Positions 6,456-13,756 of a stretch of DNA of 15,315 bases are shown piece by piece. Each line of letters starts with the position of its first letter. Positions within the stretch are counted from its first letter, which is position 1. A program made the translations under genes and the position numbers. The DNA is from UBA5738 sp964470995 (lineage in GTDB: Bacteria; Patescibacteriota; Minisyncoccia; Minisyncoccales; UBA5738): contig CAYYEP010000019.1 in the NCBI GenBank assembly GCA_964470995.1, positions 1 through 15,315 of the forward strand. Direction: 5' to 3'. The notes under the pieces were generated by a model. It had not been told where the DNA came from, did no database searches, and saw only the letters and a list, made by a program, of their open reading frames with translations.

Positions 6456-8135
6456 TTAACTGGCGGCCTCTTTTTTTTCGACGAATTTGCAGGGCCGACG
6501 GGCGATAATAACTGAAACCTCGGGCTTTTCGATAAGTTCGCGCACCGCGGCAATAAATTCTTCGGACTGCCCCTGATCGATGATCTTCATATTTTCGGGT
6601 TTTACGCCGCAAGCCAAGACAACATTTTCGATCGGGATCGGATGCACCGCATCCACGGAATCCGGATGCGGCTGGTGGCCGGTCATCGCGGTAATATCGT
6701 TGTTCATAATAATAATCAGCGGGTTGGATCCGTTATAAACGATATTAAGCAGGCCTTCAATGCCGGAATGGAAAAAGGTGGCATCGCCGGTGAAGGCGAT
6801 CACTTTCTGGTTGGTGGTTTTTTTGATGCCATGGGAAATACCGATTCCCGAGCCCATACAAAACATATAATCGTAGAGTTCGTGAGGCGGCAAGGCGCCG
6901 ATCATATAGCATCCGATATCACCGCCAAAAATCACCTTGCCTTCGTCGACGGCTTTTTTAACCTCGGCGAATACCAGCCAATAAGGGCATCCGGGGCAAA
7001 GTTGAGGCGGCCGGGAAGGAATTTCGAAGGAAGGCAGGAACCGGGGCATTTTGTAATTCTTGCCCAAAAGCCGGGCAATGGCATCGGCGGCGTTTTCGGG
7101 TTTCATTTCGCCGATCTGAGAACGAAAATCGACGCCATGGATTTCGAGATCGCAATTAACATCCTTGGCCAGCATTTTAACGCGATTTTCAAGGTAAGGT
7201 TCGAGTTCTTCCAAAACCAACACTTTTTTCAGATTTTTGATGAAATCTTTGATCGTCTTTTCGGGAAGCGGATGAAATACTCCAAGCTTTAAAGTTGGGA
7301 TATTAACCCCAAGCTCTTCCATGGCTTCACGGGCGTGCAGGTAAGCGATCCCCGAAGCAATAATTCCGGTGTCGGCTTTTTTTCCCCAAGACGGCATATT
7401 GATGGCGGTGTTCAAATCGCTTTTATCGAAATATTGAGCCAGTTGTTCTTCGCGTTGCAGAAGTTCGGCCTTCATACCGTGCAGGCGCGGCATCATAGTT
7501 ACATATTTGCGCTTGTCTTTTACAAATTCCCCCTTCAGGGCAATCTTGCGGTTAGGGTCAAGCTCCCCCAGAGCAACCAGCGCACGCTGATGCGACACGC
7601 GGGTGGTGGTGCGCAAAAATACCGGGGTGCCTAATTTTTCGGAAATTTCGAACGCTTTGATCGTAAAATCTTTACATTCCTGGGCATCGGCCGGCTCCAG
7701 CATCGGAATATGACCTAAAACCGAGAATGGCCGGGTGTTTTCCTCGGACTGGGCCGAACTGTGGCAAGACGGATCGTCGGCAATCATAATTACCATAGGC
7801 GCCTTGGTACCGGTATAGGCCAGCGGCAATAATGGTTCAAGAGCCACGTTGACGCCGAAATTTTTCATCGCCACCAGGGTTTTTTGGCCCGAGAAATTGG
7901 CGCCGATGGCCGCTTCCATAGCGGTCTTTTCGTTGGTGGAAAATTCAAAGTAAAATTTGGGGTCGTCCTTCAATTCTTTTTGCAAGGCGTAGAAATTAAC
8001 GCCGATTTCAGAGGCCGGGGTTCCCGGGTAAGTGGAAATAAACTGCACGCCCGCCTCCAGCGCGCCGCGGATGATGGCTTCATTACCCAAAAGCATAACC
8101 TTTTTGCCCTTCGCGTTTTCCAAAAGTTTGTTCAT
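6456..8135 (-). CDS. iorA: Indolepyruvate:ferredoxin oxidoreductase, alpha subunit, lacking the C-terminal ferredoxin domain
   Basis: A thiamine-pyrophosphate 2-oxoacid oxidoreductase, 559 residues from the chosen start. Pyrimidine-binding domain: LLGNEAIIRGALEAG near residue 15-29 and STYPGTPASEIG near 34-45. A C-x2-C in LCPGCPYW near residue 379 and the TPP-binding stretch GDATFFHSGIEGLLN near 446 followed by NND follow the IorA order. It forms the catalytic subunit with IorB, converting arylpyruvates to aryl-acetyl-CoA. Standard IorA continues past the I-x-RRPC motif into a two-[4Fe-4S] ferredoxin domain; here the protein stops 11 residues after RRPC (KFVEKKEAAS), so that domain is absent. 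The frame runs upstream to an alternative start at 8207, but those extra residues are low-complexity spacer sequence; the ATG at 8135 places the glycine motif as in relatives. No good Shine-Dalgarno is visible. Confidence 0.92.
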   Translation of the reverse strand: MNKLLENAKGKKVMLLGNEAIIRGALEAGVQFISTYPGTPASEIGVNFYALQKELKDDPKFYFEFSTNEKTAMEAAIGANFSGQKTLVAMKNFGVNVALEPLLPLAYTGTKAPMVIMIADDPSCHSSAQSEENTRPFSVLGHIPMLEPADAQECKDFTIKAFEISEKLGTPVFLRTTTRVSHQRALVALGELDPNRKIALKGEFVKDKRKYVTMMPRLHGMKAELLQREEQLAQYFDKSDLNTAINMPSWGKKADTGIIASGIAYLHAREAMEELGVNIPTLKLGVFHPLPEKTIKDFIKNLKKVLVLEELEPYLENRVKMLAKDVNCDLEIHGVDFRSQIGEMKPENAADAIARLLGKNYKMPRFLPSFEIPSRPPQLCPGCPYWLVFAEVKKAVDEGKVIFGGDIGCYMIGALPPHELYDYMFCMGSGIGISHGIKKTTNQKVIAFTGDATFFHSGIEGLLNIVYNGSNPLIIIMNNDITAMTGHQPHPDSVDAVHPIPIENVVLACGVKPENMKIIDQGQSEEFIAAVRELIEKPEVSVIIARRPCKFVEKKEAAS

Positions 8136-8177
8136 TAGAAAGTCTAAACTTAATAGAAATTTCATCGCAATACTCGC

Positions 8178-8199
8178 GCAATTAATAGAAGCTAATTGC
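8178..8199. repeat. Inverted repeat upstream of iorA
   Basis: Perfect 7-bp arms GCAATTA (8178-8184) and TAATTGC (8193-8199) with an 8-bp spacer, 43 bp before the iorA start. It could be an operator or a leader hairpin. No promoter with acceptable spacing was recognised beside it. Confidence 0.45.
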
Positions 8200-8207
8200 T
8201 TTAACAA

Positions 8208-8247
8208 TCAGTTTCCATCAATTTCTACCAGTTTCAATTAGTTTCAA
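8208..8247. repeat. Four degenerate 10-bp direct repeats in the glmS-iorA spacer
   Basis: Read on the plus strand, the units are ATCAGTTTCC, ATCAATTTCT, ACCAGTTTCA and ATTAGTTTCA, in exact 10-bp register. On the minus strand the core is GAAACTGAT. They lie between the glmS stop and the iorA start. Either helically phased protein sites or ordinary low-complexity spacer sequence. Confidence 0.6.
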
Positions 8248-8254
8248 TTTTATT

Positions 8255-10096
8255 TTACTCCACTGTTACGGACTTTGCCAGATTGCGGGGCTTATCCACA
8301 TCACGGCCAAGAGCCACGGCCATATAGTAGGAAAACAAATGCATAGGGATGACCGACAGGATCGGAGTCAGCATTTCCAGAGTTTTGGGAATATAAATAA
8401 CGTCGCTAACAATCTTTTTAATGTCTTCGTTGCCCTCGGTGGCGATTGCCAAAACCCGTCCTTTGCGGGCTTTAACCTCTTCAATGTTGGATAGCATCTT
8501 TTCATAAACGGAATCACTGGGGCAGACCGCGATAGTGGGCATAGTTTCATCAACCAACGCCAGCGGGCCGTGCTTCAATTCCCCGCCGGCAACACCTTCG
8601 GCATGAAGGTAAGTAATTTCCTTTAATTTGAGGGCGCCCTCCATAGCAATTGGGAAATTGTACTTGCGGCCAATAAACCAGTAATCGGTATAGCCGCTTT
8701 TCAAGCCGCCTTTTTCGTTGAAAACCGGTTTATATTTTTGAACCAATTTTTCGATTTGCGGCGCGGTTTTTAAAACTTTTTGAGCCAGATCAGGCAGCAT
8801 TTCGATTTCCTCGATGATGCGTTTTCCCATCACTACCGACATATCGCGCTGGCGGCCCAGATAAACCGCCATTAAGGCCAAGGTCGCAACCTGGCCGATG
8901 AACGCCTTAGTTGAAGCCACGGCCATTTCCGGACCCGAGCGGGTATAAACGCCGGCGTCGGATTCGCGCGCTTGACTGGAGCCGACCGCATTAGTGATAC
9001 CCAGGGTCAATACCCCCTTCTCTTTCATTTCGCGCAGAGCGGCTAAGGTATCGGCAGTTTCACCCGACTGGGATACAAAAACAGCGGCGGTATTTTCCTG
9101 CAAGATCGGTTTGCGATAGCGGAATTCCGAAGCAACATCGACTTCGGTGGGAATACCGGCGTATTCTTCCAGCATATATTTGCCAACGCGGCAAGCATAG
9201 GACGCGGTGCCGCAGCCGATCAGAAGCAGGTGCTCGATATTTTTGATGCGGCCGGAAACAACATCCAAACCGCCAAGCTTAACCTTGCCCTCTTCGGGCA
9301 TCAGCCGGCCGCGAAAGGCATTTTCGATAGTCTGGGGTTCTTCCATTATTTCCTTGATCATGAAATGCTTGAACCCTGCCTTTTCCGCATCTTCGGCGGC
9401 AAACTCGATCTGCATCATGGGCTTTTCCTTCATAATAAAAAAGTCATCGGCTTTTACCACCGCAATTTCGCCGTCATCGAGGTTAATGACCTGGCGCGTG
9501 TGAGTTACAATCGCCGCCGGGTCGGAAGCGATAATGAACTCATCGCCATTAATACCCAAAAGAAGAGGCGATGACAGACGCGCGGCCACCAGCTTGCCGG
9601 GGTCTCTGCCGGAAAGCACGATAATACCGTAGGTTCCCCTTACTTTACGCAAAGCGCGGCGCACCGCTTCTTCGAGATTGCCCTGAAAGTATTTTTCGAT
9701 CAGGTGGGGCAAAACCTCGCTATCACATTCGGATTTGAACTTGTGCCCTTCCCCTTCCAGCATGTGGCGCAGTTCCTGGTAATTTTCGATAATACCGTTG
9801 TGCGAAACAAAAAAATCGCCGTGGCAATCGGTATGCGGATGAGCGTTTGTTTCGGTTACCTCGCCCATTGTGGCCCACCGGGTGTGGCCCTGACCGATAT
9901 TGCTTTCGATACTCGCGGGCATCGAAGTCTCGGCATCGGATATTTTGCCGACTTTCTTGTAAAGAAACGGCGAGTTATTTTTATCGAGCAAGCAAAAACC
10001 GAAACTGTCGTAACCGCGGTATTCCATTCGTTTCAGACCCGACAAAAGAACCGGGAACGCGGATTTGGAACCAATGTAGCCGATAATTCCGCACAT
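8255..10096 (-). CDS. glmS: Glutamine--fructose-6-phosphate aminotransferase (isomerizing)
   Basis: 613 residues, the normal size for GlmS. It makes glucosamine-6-phosphate from fructose-6-phosphate and glutamine, the first step towards UDP-GlcNAc for peptidoglycan and glycans. The N-terminal Ntn glutaminase domain begins MCGIIGYIG, with Cys2 as nucleophile after Met removal, so the start is certain; RGYDS (27-31), GHTRWAT (70-76) and the SHNG oxyanion Asn-Gly (100-101) follow. Two SIS isomerase domains carry GCGTASYA, SQSGETADTL, STKAFIGQ and the GGELKHGPLALVDE segment. The C-terminus, LAKSVTVE, keeps the catalytic lysine. Variation: DSFGFCLL replaces the common DSAGIA after RGYD. The leader after the predicted promoter is only about 100 nt and shows no recognisable glmS ribozyme core. 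Confidence 0.98.
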   Translation of the reverse strand: MCGIIGYIGSKSAFPVLLSGLKRMEYRGYDSFGFCLLDKNNSPFLYKKVGKISDAETSMPASIESNIGQGHTRWATMGEVTETNAHPHTDCHGDFFVSHNGIIENYQELRHMLEGEGHKFKSECDSEVLPHLIEKYFQGNLEEAVRRALRKVRGTYGIIVLSGRDPGKLVAARLSSPLLLGINGDEFIIASDPAAIVTHTRQVINLDDGEIAVVKADDFFIMKEKPMMQIEFAAEDAEKAGFKHFMIKEIMEEPQTIENAFRGRLMPEEGKVKLGGLDVVSGRIKNIEHLLLIGCGTASYACRVGKYMLEEYAGIPTEVDVASEFRYRKPILQENTAAVFVSQSGETADTLAALREMKEKGVLTLGITNAVGSSQARESDAGVYTRSGPEMAVASTKAFIGQVATLALMAVYLGRQRDMSVVMGKRIIEEIEMLPDLAQKVLKTAPQIEKLVQKYKPVFNEKGGLKSGYTDYWFIGRKYNFPIAMEGALKLKEITYLHAEGVAGGELKHGPLALVDETMPTIAVCPSDSVYEKMLSNIEEVKARKGRVLAIATEGNEDIKKIVSDVIYIPKTLEMLTPILSVIPMHLFSYYMAVALGRDVDKPRNLAKSVTVE

Positions 10097-10202
10097 AAAT
10101 CTTTGTATAATTTTTTAATTATCAATTTCCAATAAATTTTCAATGACCCAATTATCAATGAAAATTCGGGATCGGAAATCCAATATAGATTAAAAATTAG
10201 AA

Positions 10203-10230
10203 ATTATAAGTCAAATCTTATGCTTAACAA
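10203..10230 (-). promoter_or_regulatory. Probable sigma70-type promoter of glmS
   Basis: On the minus strand TTGTTA (10230-10225) and a perfect TATAAT (10208-10203) are separated by 16 bp. The predicted start near 10196 leaves a leader of about 100 nt before the glmS ATG. The surrounding sequence is strongly AT-rich. Confidence 0.6.
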
Positions 10231-10390
10231 TACTATAGTATTTAAAATCAATAAATCTTGACAATTTACGATAATTATAATTTGCTTGTGCCGCAGTACC
10301 CATTGAAATGGAATGGCCATTAGTTTTTTAGCCCTATCAGCTATGGATGTTTTACCGTCAGAATGCCCCAGAGCTTTGCCCCGGCGCAGT
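10231..10390. other. leuS-glmS spacer, upstream part, no gene assigned
   Basis: Together with 10097-10230 this forms a 294-bp gap between leuS and glmS. Bases about 10290-10390 have near-genic GC content, while the rest is very AT-rich. A 65-codon frame from TTG at 10401 crosses it on the minus strand (with ALGHSDGKTSIADRAKK) but overlaps the leuS end out of frame and ends in an AT-rich hydrophobic tail; I do not recognise it. No clear leuS terminator is visible. Confidence 0.4.
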
Positions 10391-12829
10391 TCATACAACA
10401 ATATTCAAGAGGCGGTCGGGAACAAAGACGGTCTTTTTTATTTCCTTACCTTCCACCCATTTTTTAACTTCGGCAGAAGCCAAAGCAACTTTAACAGCTT
10501 TTTCTTTTTGGCTGCCGGCAGGAATCGAAATTTTATCGCGCAATTTACCGTTTACCTGCACCACCAGATATACCATATCTTCTTTGACCAGCGCGGAATC
10601 GGCCACGGGCCAGGATTCTTTAAAAATGCTGTCGGAGCGCCCTATCTTTTGCCATAACTCCTCGCAAATATGAGGCGCGAAGGGAGCCAAAATCAACAAC
10701 ATCCGTTCCAAGACGTCTTTGCCTACCCCGGCTTTATCGCTTTCCGCGGTATTCAAAAACTCCATATAGGCGGCGACAGCGGTATTGAATTTAAGCTGTT
10801 CGATATCCGCGGCAACTTTTTGGTTTAATTTGTGTACCGCGCGCAATATTTTTTCACTGCTCTTGGGGTTATCTTTACATTCCAAAACCAGATGCCAGAC
10901 GCGGCCCAGAAATTTGCGGCTGCCGCGCACCGCGTCGGTGGACCAGGCGATCGCCTGATCGAACGGCCCCATAAACAGCTCGTAGACGCGCAGGGTATCG
11001 GCGCCAAAATCTTTGATGATGTCGTCGGGGTTCACCACGTTGCCGCGCGATTTGGACATCTTTTGGTTGTTAGCCGCCAAAACCATCCCCTGCGAGGTGC
11101 GTTTTTTGTAGGGTTCGGCAGTGGGCACGGCTTTGATATCATAAAGGAATTTATAAATGAAACGCGAATATAACAAGTGCAAAGTGGTGTGCTCCATACC
11201 GCCATTGTACCAGTCAACGGGCAACCAGTATTCCAATTTTTCCTTAGATCCGATCTCCTTATTATTGCGCGAGTCGCAATAGCGGATGTAATACCAGTTT
11301 GAACCGGCCCAGTTGGGCATAGTATCGGTTTCGCGCCGGGCCTTGCCGCCGCACTTGGGGCAAGCGGTATTAACCCAGTCGGAAATCGCGGCCAAAGGCG
11401 ATTCGCCCGTACCTGTGGGCTGGTATTTTTCCACATGCGGCAATTTTACCGGCAACTGGTCCTCGGGGACCGGAACAATACCGCATTTATCGCAATGCAC
11501 GACCGGAATCGGTTCGCCCCAATAATGCTGGCGTGAAAATATCCAGTCGCGCAGTTTGTAATTGACCGTAGTTTTTGCCAAACCTTTTCCGTCCAGCCAG
11601 GCACAGATGTTTTTCATAGCCAGTTCGGAATTTTGTCCGTCAAATTGGCCGGAATTTACGATGATGCCGTAATCGGTAAACGCCTCTTTTGAAATGTTGC
11701 CGCCCTTGACAACTTCCTTGAACGGCAAATCATATTTTTGGGCAAAGTCATAATCGCGGCGGTCGTGCGCGGGCACCATCATCACCGCCCCCCCGCCGTA
11801 AGAACCGATGACGTAATCGCCAAGCCACACTTGCACCCTTTCATTATTGGCAGGATTGACGGCGAATACATCTTTAAGGCAAATTCCTGTCCGTTCTTTG
11901 TCTAAATTGGCGCGCTCGAATTCGGATTTTTTGCGGGTCTGCTCGATATAAGCGTTAACTTCTTCGATATTGGAAATTTGCGCGGCAAGTTTTTGCGCCA
12001 GCGGATGTTCGGGCGCTAAAACCAAGGCAGTTACGCCAAAAATAGTATCAATCCGGGTGGTAAAAATACCAATAATGTCGCCGGAATTTTCGATTTTAAA
12101 ATCAACAGTCGCACCTTGGCTGCGCCCGATCCACTCGCGCTGTTGGATTTTGATCTTCTCCCAAAAATCGACAGCGTCTAAATCTTCGATCAGACGGCCG
12201 GCGTAGCGGGTAATGCGCAACATCCATTGCTTGATTTCCTTGCGGGTTACCGGCGCACCGCAACGTTCGCAATTACCGGCCACAACTTCCTCGTTAGCCA
12301 AACCAGTAAGACATTTGGGGCACCAGTTAACCGGGATGGTCGCTTGGTAGGCCATATCGTTTTTGAAAAGCTGAAGGAATATCCACTGCGTCCATTTATA
12401 ATAATCCGGGTCGGTGGTGTTGACTTGGCGCGACCAATCGAAAGACAGCCCGATGCTTTTCATCTGGCGGGTGAAATTATCGATATTTTTTTGGGTGGAA
12501 ACCGAAGGGTGAATGCCGGTCTTGATGGCGAAATTCTCGGCGGGCAGGCCAAACGCGTCCCAGCCAATGGGAAACAAAACGCTTTCCCCTTCCATGCGGC
12601 GCTTGCGGGCGATGCAATCCATAGCCGAATACGAGCGCACATGCCCCACGTGCAACCCTTCGCCGGAAGGATAAGGAAATTCAACTAAAAGATAGGATTT
12701 CTTTTTATTGCCGGCCTCCTGCGGATCAAGAGCGCGATAAATCTTTTTATCCTCCCAAATTTTTTGCCATTTGGGCTCAATGGCGGCGGGCAGATAATCT
12801 TGATGTTCGTGTTTTTCTTCGTTTTCCAT
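10391..12829 (-). CDS. leuS: Leucyl-tRNA synthetase
   Basis: A class I aminoacyl-tRNA synthetase of 812 residues from the chosen start, close to bacterial LeuRS length. It has FPYPSGEGLHVGH (HIGH signature, HVGH at 60-63), NWCPKCLTGLANEEV with a second CERC pair (zinc ribbon), the CP1 editing domain with TTRIDTIFG and MMVPAHDRRDYDFA, a second cysteine set (CDKCG and CPKCGGKA), NWAGSNWYYIRYCD, the KMSKSRGN loop near residue 590, and a C-terminal VNGKLRD domain. It charges tRNA-Leu in the cytoplasm. The frame extends to TTG 12871 or ATG 12868, but those 13-14 residues are spacer-like; the ATG at 12829 (MENEEKHEHQD) gives the usual N-terminus and has GGAAAA just upstream. It probably shares a transcript with the nuclease-fold gene upstream. 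Confidence 0.98.
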   Translation of the reverse strand: MENEEKHEHQDYLPAAIEPKWQKIWEDKKIYRALDPQEAGNKKKSYLLVEFPYPSGEGLHVGHVRSYSAMDCIARKRRMEGESVLFPIGWDAFGLPAENFAIKTGIHPSVSTQKNIDNFTRQMKSIGLSFDWSRQVNTTDPDYYKWTQWIFLQLFKNDMAYQATIPVNWCPKCLTGLANEEVVAGNCERCGAPVTRKEIKQWMLRITRYAGRLIEDLDAVDFWEKIKIQQREWIGRSQGATVDFKIENSGDIIGIFTTRIDTIFGVTALVLAPEHPLAQKLAAQISNIEEVNAYIEQTRKKSEFERANLDKERTGICLKDVFAVNPANNERVQVWLGDYVIGSYGGGAVMMVPAHDRRDYDFAQKYDLPFKEVVKGGNISKEAFTDYGIIVNSGQFDGQNSELAMKNICAWLDGKGLAKTTVNYKLRDWIFSRQHYWGEPIPVVHCDKCGIVPVPEDQLPVKLPHVEKYQPTGTGESPLAAISDWVNTACPKCGGKARRETDTMPNWAGSNWYYIRYCDSRNNKEIGSKEKLEYWLPVDWYNGGMEHTTLHLLYSRFIYKFLYDIKAVPTAEPYKKRTSQGMVLAANNQKMSKSRGNVVNPDDIIKDFGADTLRVYELFMGPFDQAIAWSTDAVRGSRKFLGRVWHLVLECKDNPKSSEKILRAVHKLNQKVAADIEQLKFNTAVAAYMEFLNTAESDKAGVGKDVLERMLLILAPFAPHICEELWQKIGRSDSIFKESWPVADSALVKEDMVYLVVQVNGKLRDKISIPAGSQKEKAVKVALASAEVKKWVEGKEIKKTVFVPDRLLNIVV

Positions 12830-12867
12830 AAGATTTTCCGTATTTATCAAATTCCAAGCCTCAGGCA

Positions 12868-12910
12868 TCAAATTTCAAACATTGGATATTAAATATTGTT
12901 TGTAATTTGA
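12868..12910. repeat. Inverted repeat between the nuclease-fold gene and leuS
   Basis: 13-nt arms TCAAATTTCAAAC (12868-12880) and GTTTGTAATTTGA (12898-12910) pair with one mismatch around a 17-nt loop. The element starts 18 nt after the nuclease-fold stop. AT-rich, with no U-tract, so more likely a leader hairpin or spacer repeat than a terminator. Confidence 0.5.
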
Positions 12911-12927
12911 GATTTGATAATTAAAAT

Positions 12928-13437
12928 CTATTCTTTGCCGTAGTACTTTTTTATCAAGTCTTCGAATTTTTTCAGAGTCTTTGCGTCGCAACCAAGATCG
13001 GGATCATTTTCGAGCGGTTTCCAGTTGGGAACCGGAATGGGCCAGCCATCGCGTTTTTCTTTGGAAAAATACGGCGGGGTTAAAACCCGGAAATAGGGCT
13101 TTGCCTTGGCGGTTACCAATACAATTTTTGTTTTCCAGAAATTTTCCAGAGGTTCTTTTTCCAAGAGTAACTCTTCTTCCAGGGATTCCGGATCGGTGCG
13201 AAATTTCACCTCCACCAGCACCGGTTTTTCACGCTGTCCCATCACCATCAAGTCGGGAATGGAGGCAATCCTTTTGCCCAAGTTGCTGTCTTTGTCGAAC
13301 TCGTCCTCAAGCTGGACAACATTTTCCAAAACAGCGTCGGATCCCAAACGGTAAGCGCGGCAACCGCTTGCCTTCAAAAGCTGTTCCACCATATTTTCGG
13401 CCAGTTTGCCCTTGATAACATTTTCCGAGTTCTGCAT
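12928..13437 (-). CDS. PD-(D/E)XK nuclease-fold protein, function unknown
   Basis: 169 residues with no signal peptide or membrane segment. The order E14 (GKLAENMVEQLLKASG, an alpha helix), then SIPDLMVMG with P61-D62, then PVLVEVKFR with E76-V77-K78, matches the E...D...ExK core of the restriction-endonuclease-like superfamily, with a second helix-strand (FWKTKIVLVTA) after it. All core acidic and lysine residues are kept, so it may be catalytically active. The C-terminal third (WPIPVPNWKPLEND, then KKFEDLIKKYY) is unassigned. It sits directly upstream of leuS behind a good promoter and is not beside a methylase or specificity subunit, so a restriction-modification role is not supported. DNA repair, RNA processing or a lone Holliday-junction-like nuclease are open options. 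No Shine-Dalgarno is seen; ATG 13437 is the first start of the frame before the conserved helix. Confidence 0.75.
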   Translation of the reverse strand: MQNSENVIKGKLAENMVEQLLKASGCRAYRLGSDAVLENVVQLEDEFDKDSNLGKRIASIPDLMVMGQREKPVLVEVKFRTDPESLEEELLLEKEPLENFWKTKIVLVTAKAKPYFRVLTPPYFSKEKRDGWPIPVPNWKPLENDPDLGCDAKTLKKFEDLIKKYYGKE

Positions 13438-13446
13438 TTTACATTA

Positions 13447-13476
13447 TTCGAAATTCGAAGGTTCGAAATTCGAAGG
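13447..13476. repeat. Tandem 15-bp duplication
   Basis: TTCGAAATTCGAAGG is repeated perfectly at 13447-13461 and 13462-13476. The unit contains two TTCGAA-type palindromes. It abuts AAGGT element 3 and lies in the leader of the nuclease-fold gene. Confidence 0.85.
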
Positions 13477-13531
13477 TCTAACCTTCGCAACCATCGCGAA
13501 CCTTCGCAATTACGCGAAGGTTAGACCTTCG
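13471..13531. repeat. AAGGT nested palindrome, element 3 (with internal duplication)
   Basis: Perfect 18-bp arms at 13471-13488 and 13514-13531. Inside, AACCTTCGCAA occurs twice (13480 and 13499) in a near-tandem 19/18-bp duplication. Removing one copy from 13473-13529 (57 bp) leaves 38 bp with the layout of element 1: AAGGTCT, AA, CCTTCGCA, ATTA, CGCGAAGG, TT, AGACCTT. It lies in the predicted 5' leader of the nuclease-fold gene. Confidence 0.85.
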
Positions 13532-13557
13532 CAATAGAATCTTGATTATTATTCCCA

Positions 13558-13586
13558 ATCATATACAAAAAAACCCTCTCTTTCAA
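13558..13586 (-). promoter_or_regulatory. Near-consensus sigma70-type promoter for the nuclease-fold gene and leuS
   Basis: On the minus strand TTGAAA (13586-13581) and TATGAT (13563-13558) are exactly 17 bp apart, each one base off consensus. It lies just after the tRNA terminator and about 115 nt before the nuclease-fold ATG, so the leader would contain AAGGT element 3. Confidence 0.7.
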
Positions 13587-13600
13587 GGTGACCAGATAAG

Positions 13601-13625
13601 AAAAAACAACAGAACGGATCTGTTG
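13601..13625 (-). terminator. Intrinsic terminator of the tRNA cluster
   Basis: On the minus strand CAACAGA, a 5-nt loop and TCTGTTG form a perfect 7-bp stem, followed at once by six Ts (13606-13601). It begins 8 nt after the end of the last tRNA-like element, with the right orientation and place to end a tRNA-cluster transcript. Confidence 0.88.
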
Positions 13626-13633
13626 CATACTCA

Positions 13634-13746
13634 TAGGCCGAGAGGGATTCGAACCCTCGCGATCTTTCCTTATTAGTATTAGTAAAGGAAAGCGTCCATT
13701 CGCAATGCAGTTGCATCTACATTGCGAGTCATTAGACCATCGGCTC
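13634..13746 (-). tRNA. Unusual 113-nt tRNA-like element, anticodon uncertain (Cys GCA possible)
   Basis: It has a standard T arm (GAGGG, loop TTCGAAT, CCCTC) and an acceptor GAGCCGA/TCGGCCT with an A-C mismatch at 2:71 and a wobble at 1:72; T8 and A14 fit. No CCA is encoded. Between D and T arms are two strong hairpins: hairpin A at 13700-13727 (11 pairs with one G-U, loop AUGCAA) and hairpin B at 13664-13692 (8 pairs, 13-nt loop with a repeated ACTAAT). Reading 1: D stem GTC/GAC, hairpin A as an enlarged anticodon arm with U33-GCA-A37 (Cys), hairpin B as a long variable arm. Reading 2: D stem GTCT/GGAC with hairpin A inserted in the D loop and hairpin B as an anticodon arm with a 13-19 nt loop. 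Neither is canonical. Pseudogene is possible, but the clean hairpins and T arm argue against simple decay. Confidence 0.6.
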
Positions 13747-13756
13747 ACAATTGAAA

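Noticed and set aside
6287..6553. Minus-strand frame running through the N gap
   Set aside because: It consists of contig-end duplicate, Ns and an out-of-frame part of iorA; an assembly artefact.
8136..8207. Longer IorA with start at 8207
   Set aside because: The added residues come from AT-rich spacer containing an inverted repeat, and family members start near MNKLLENAKGKK.
10097..10202. glmS ribozyme in the glmS leader
   Set aside because: The leader after the predicted promoter is only about 100 nt, AT-rich, and shows none of the conserved ribozyme core.
12830..12871. Longer LeuRS with start at 12871 (TTG) or 12868 (ATG)
   Set aside because: The extra residues translate spacer sequence, no ribosome binding site precedes them, and the ATG at 12829 gives the usual N-terminus.
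12928..13437. Restriction-modification system
   Set aside because: Only a nuclease-fold protein is present; no methyltransferase or specificity gene is adjacent.
13571..13577. Second terminator at the 7-T run after the tRNA cluster
   Set aside because: No adequate stem precedes the T run; it fits better as the spacer of the TTGAAA-17-TATGAT promoter.
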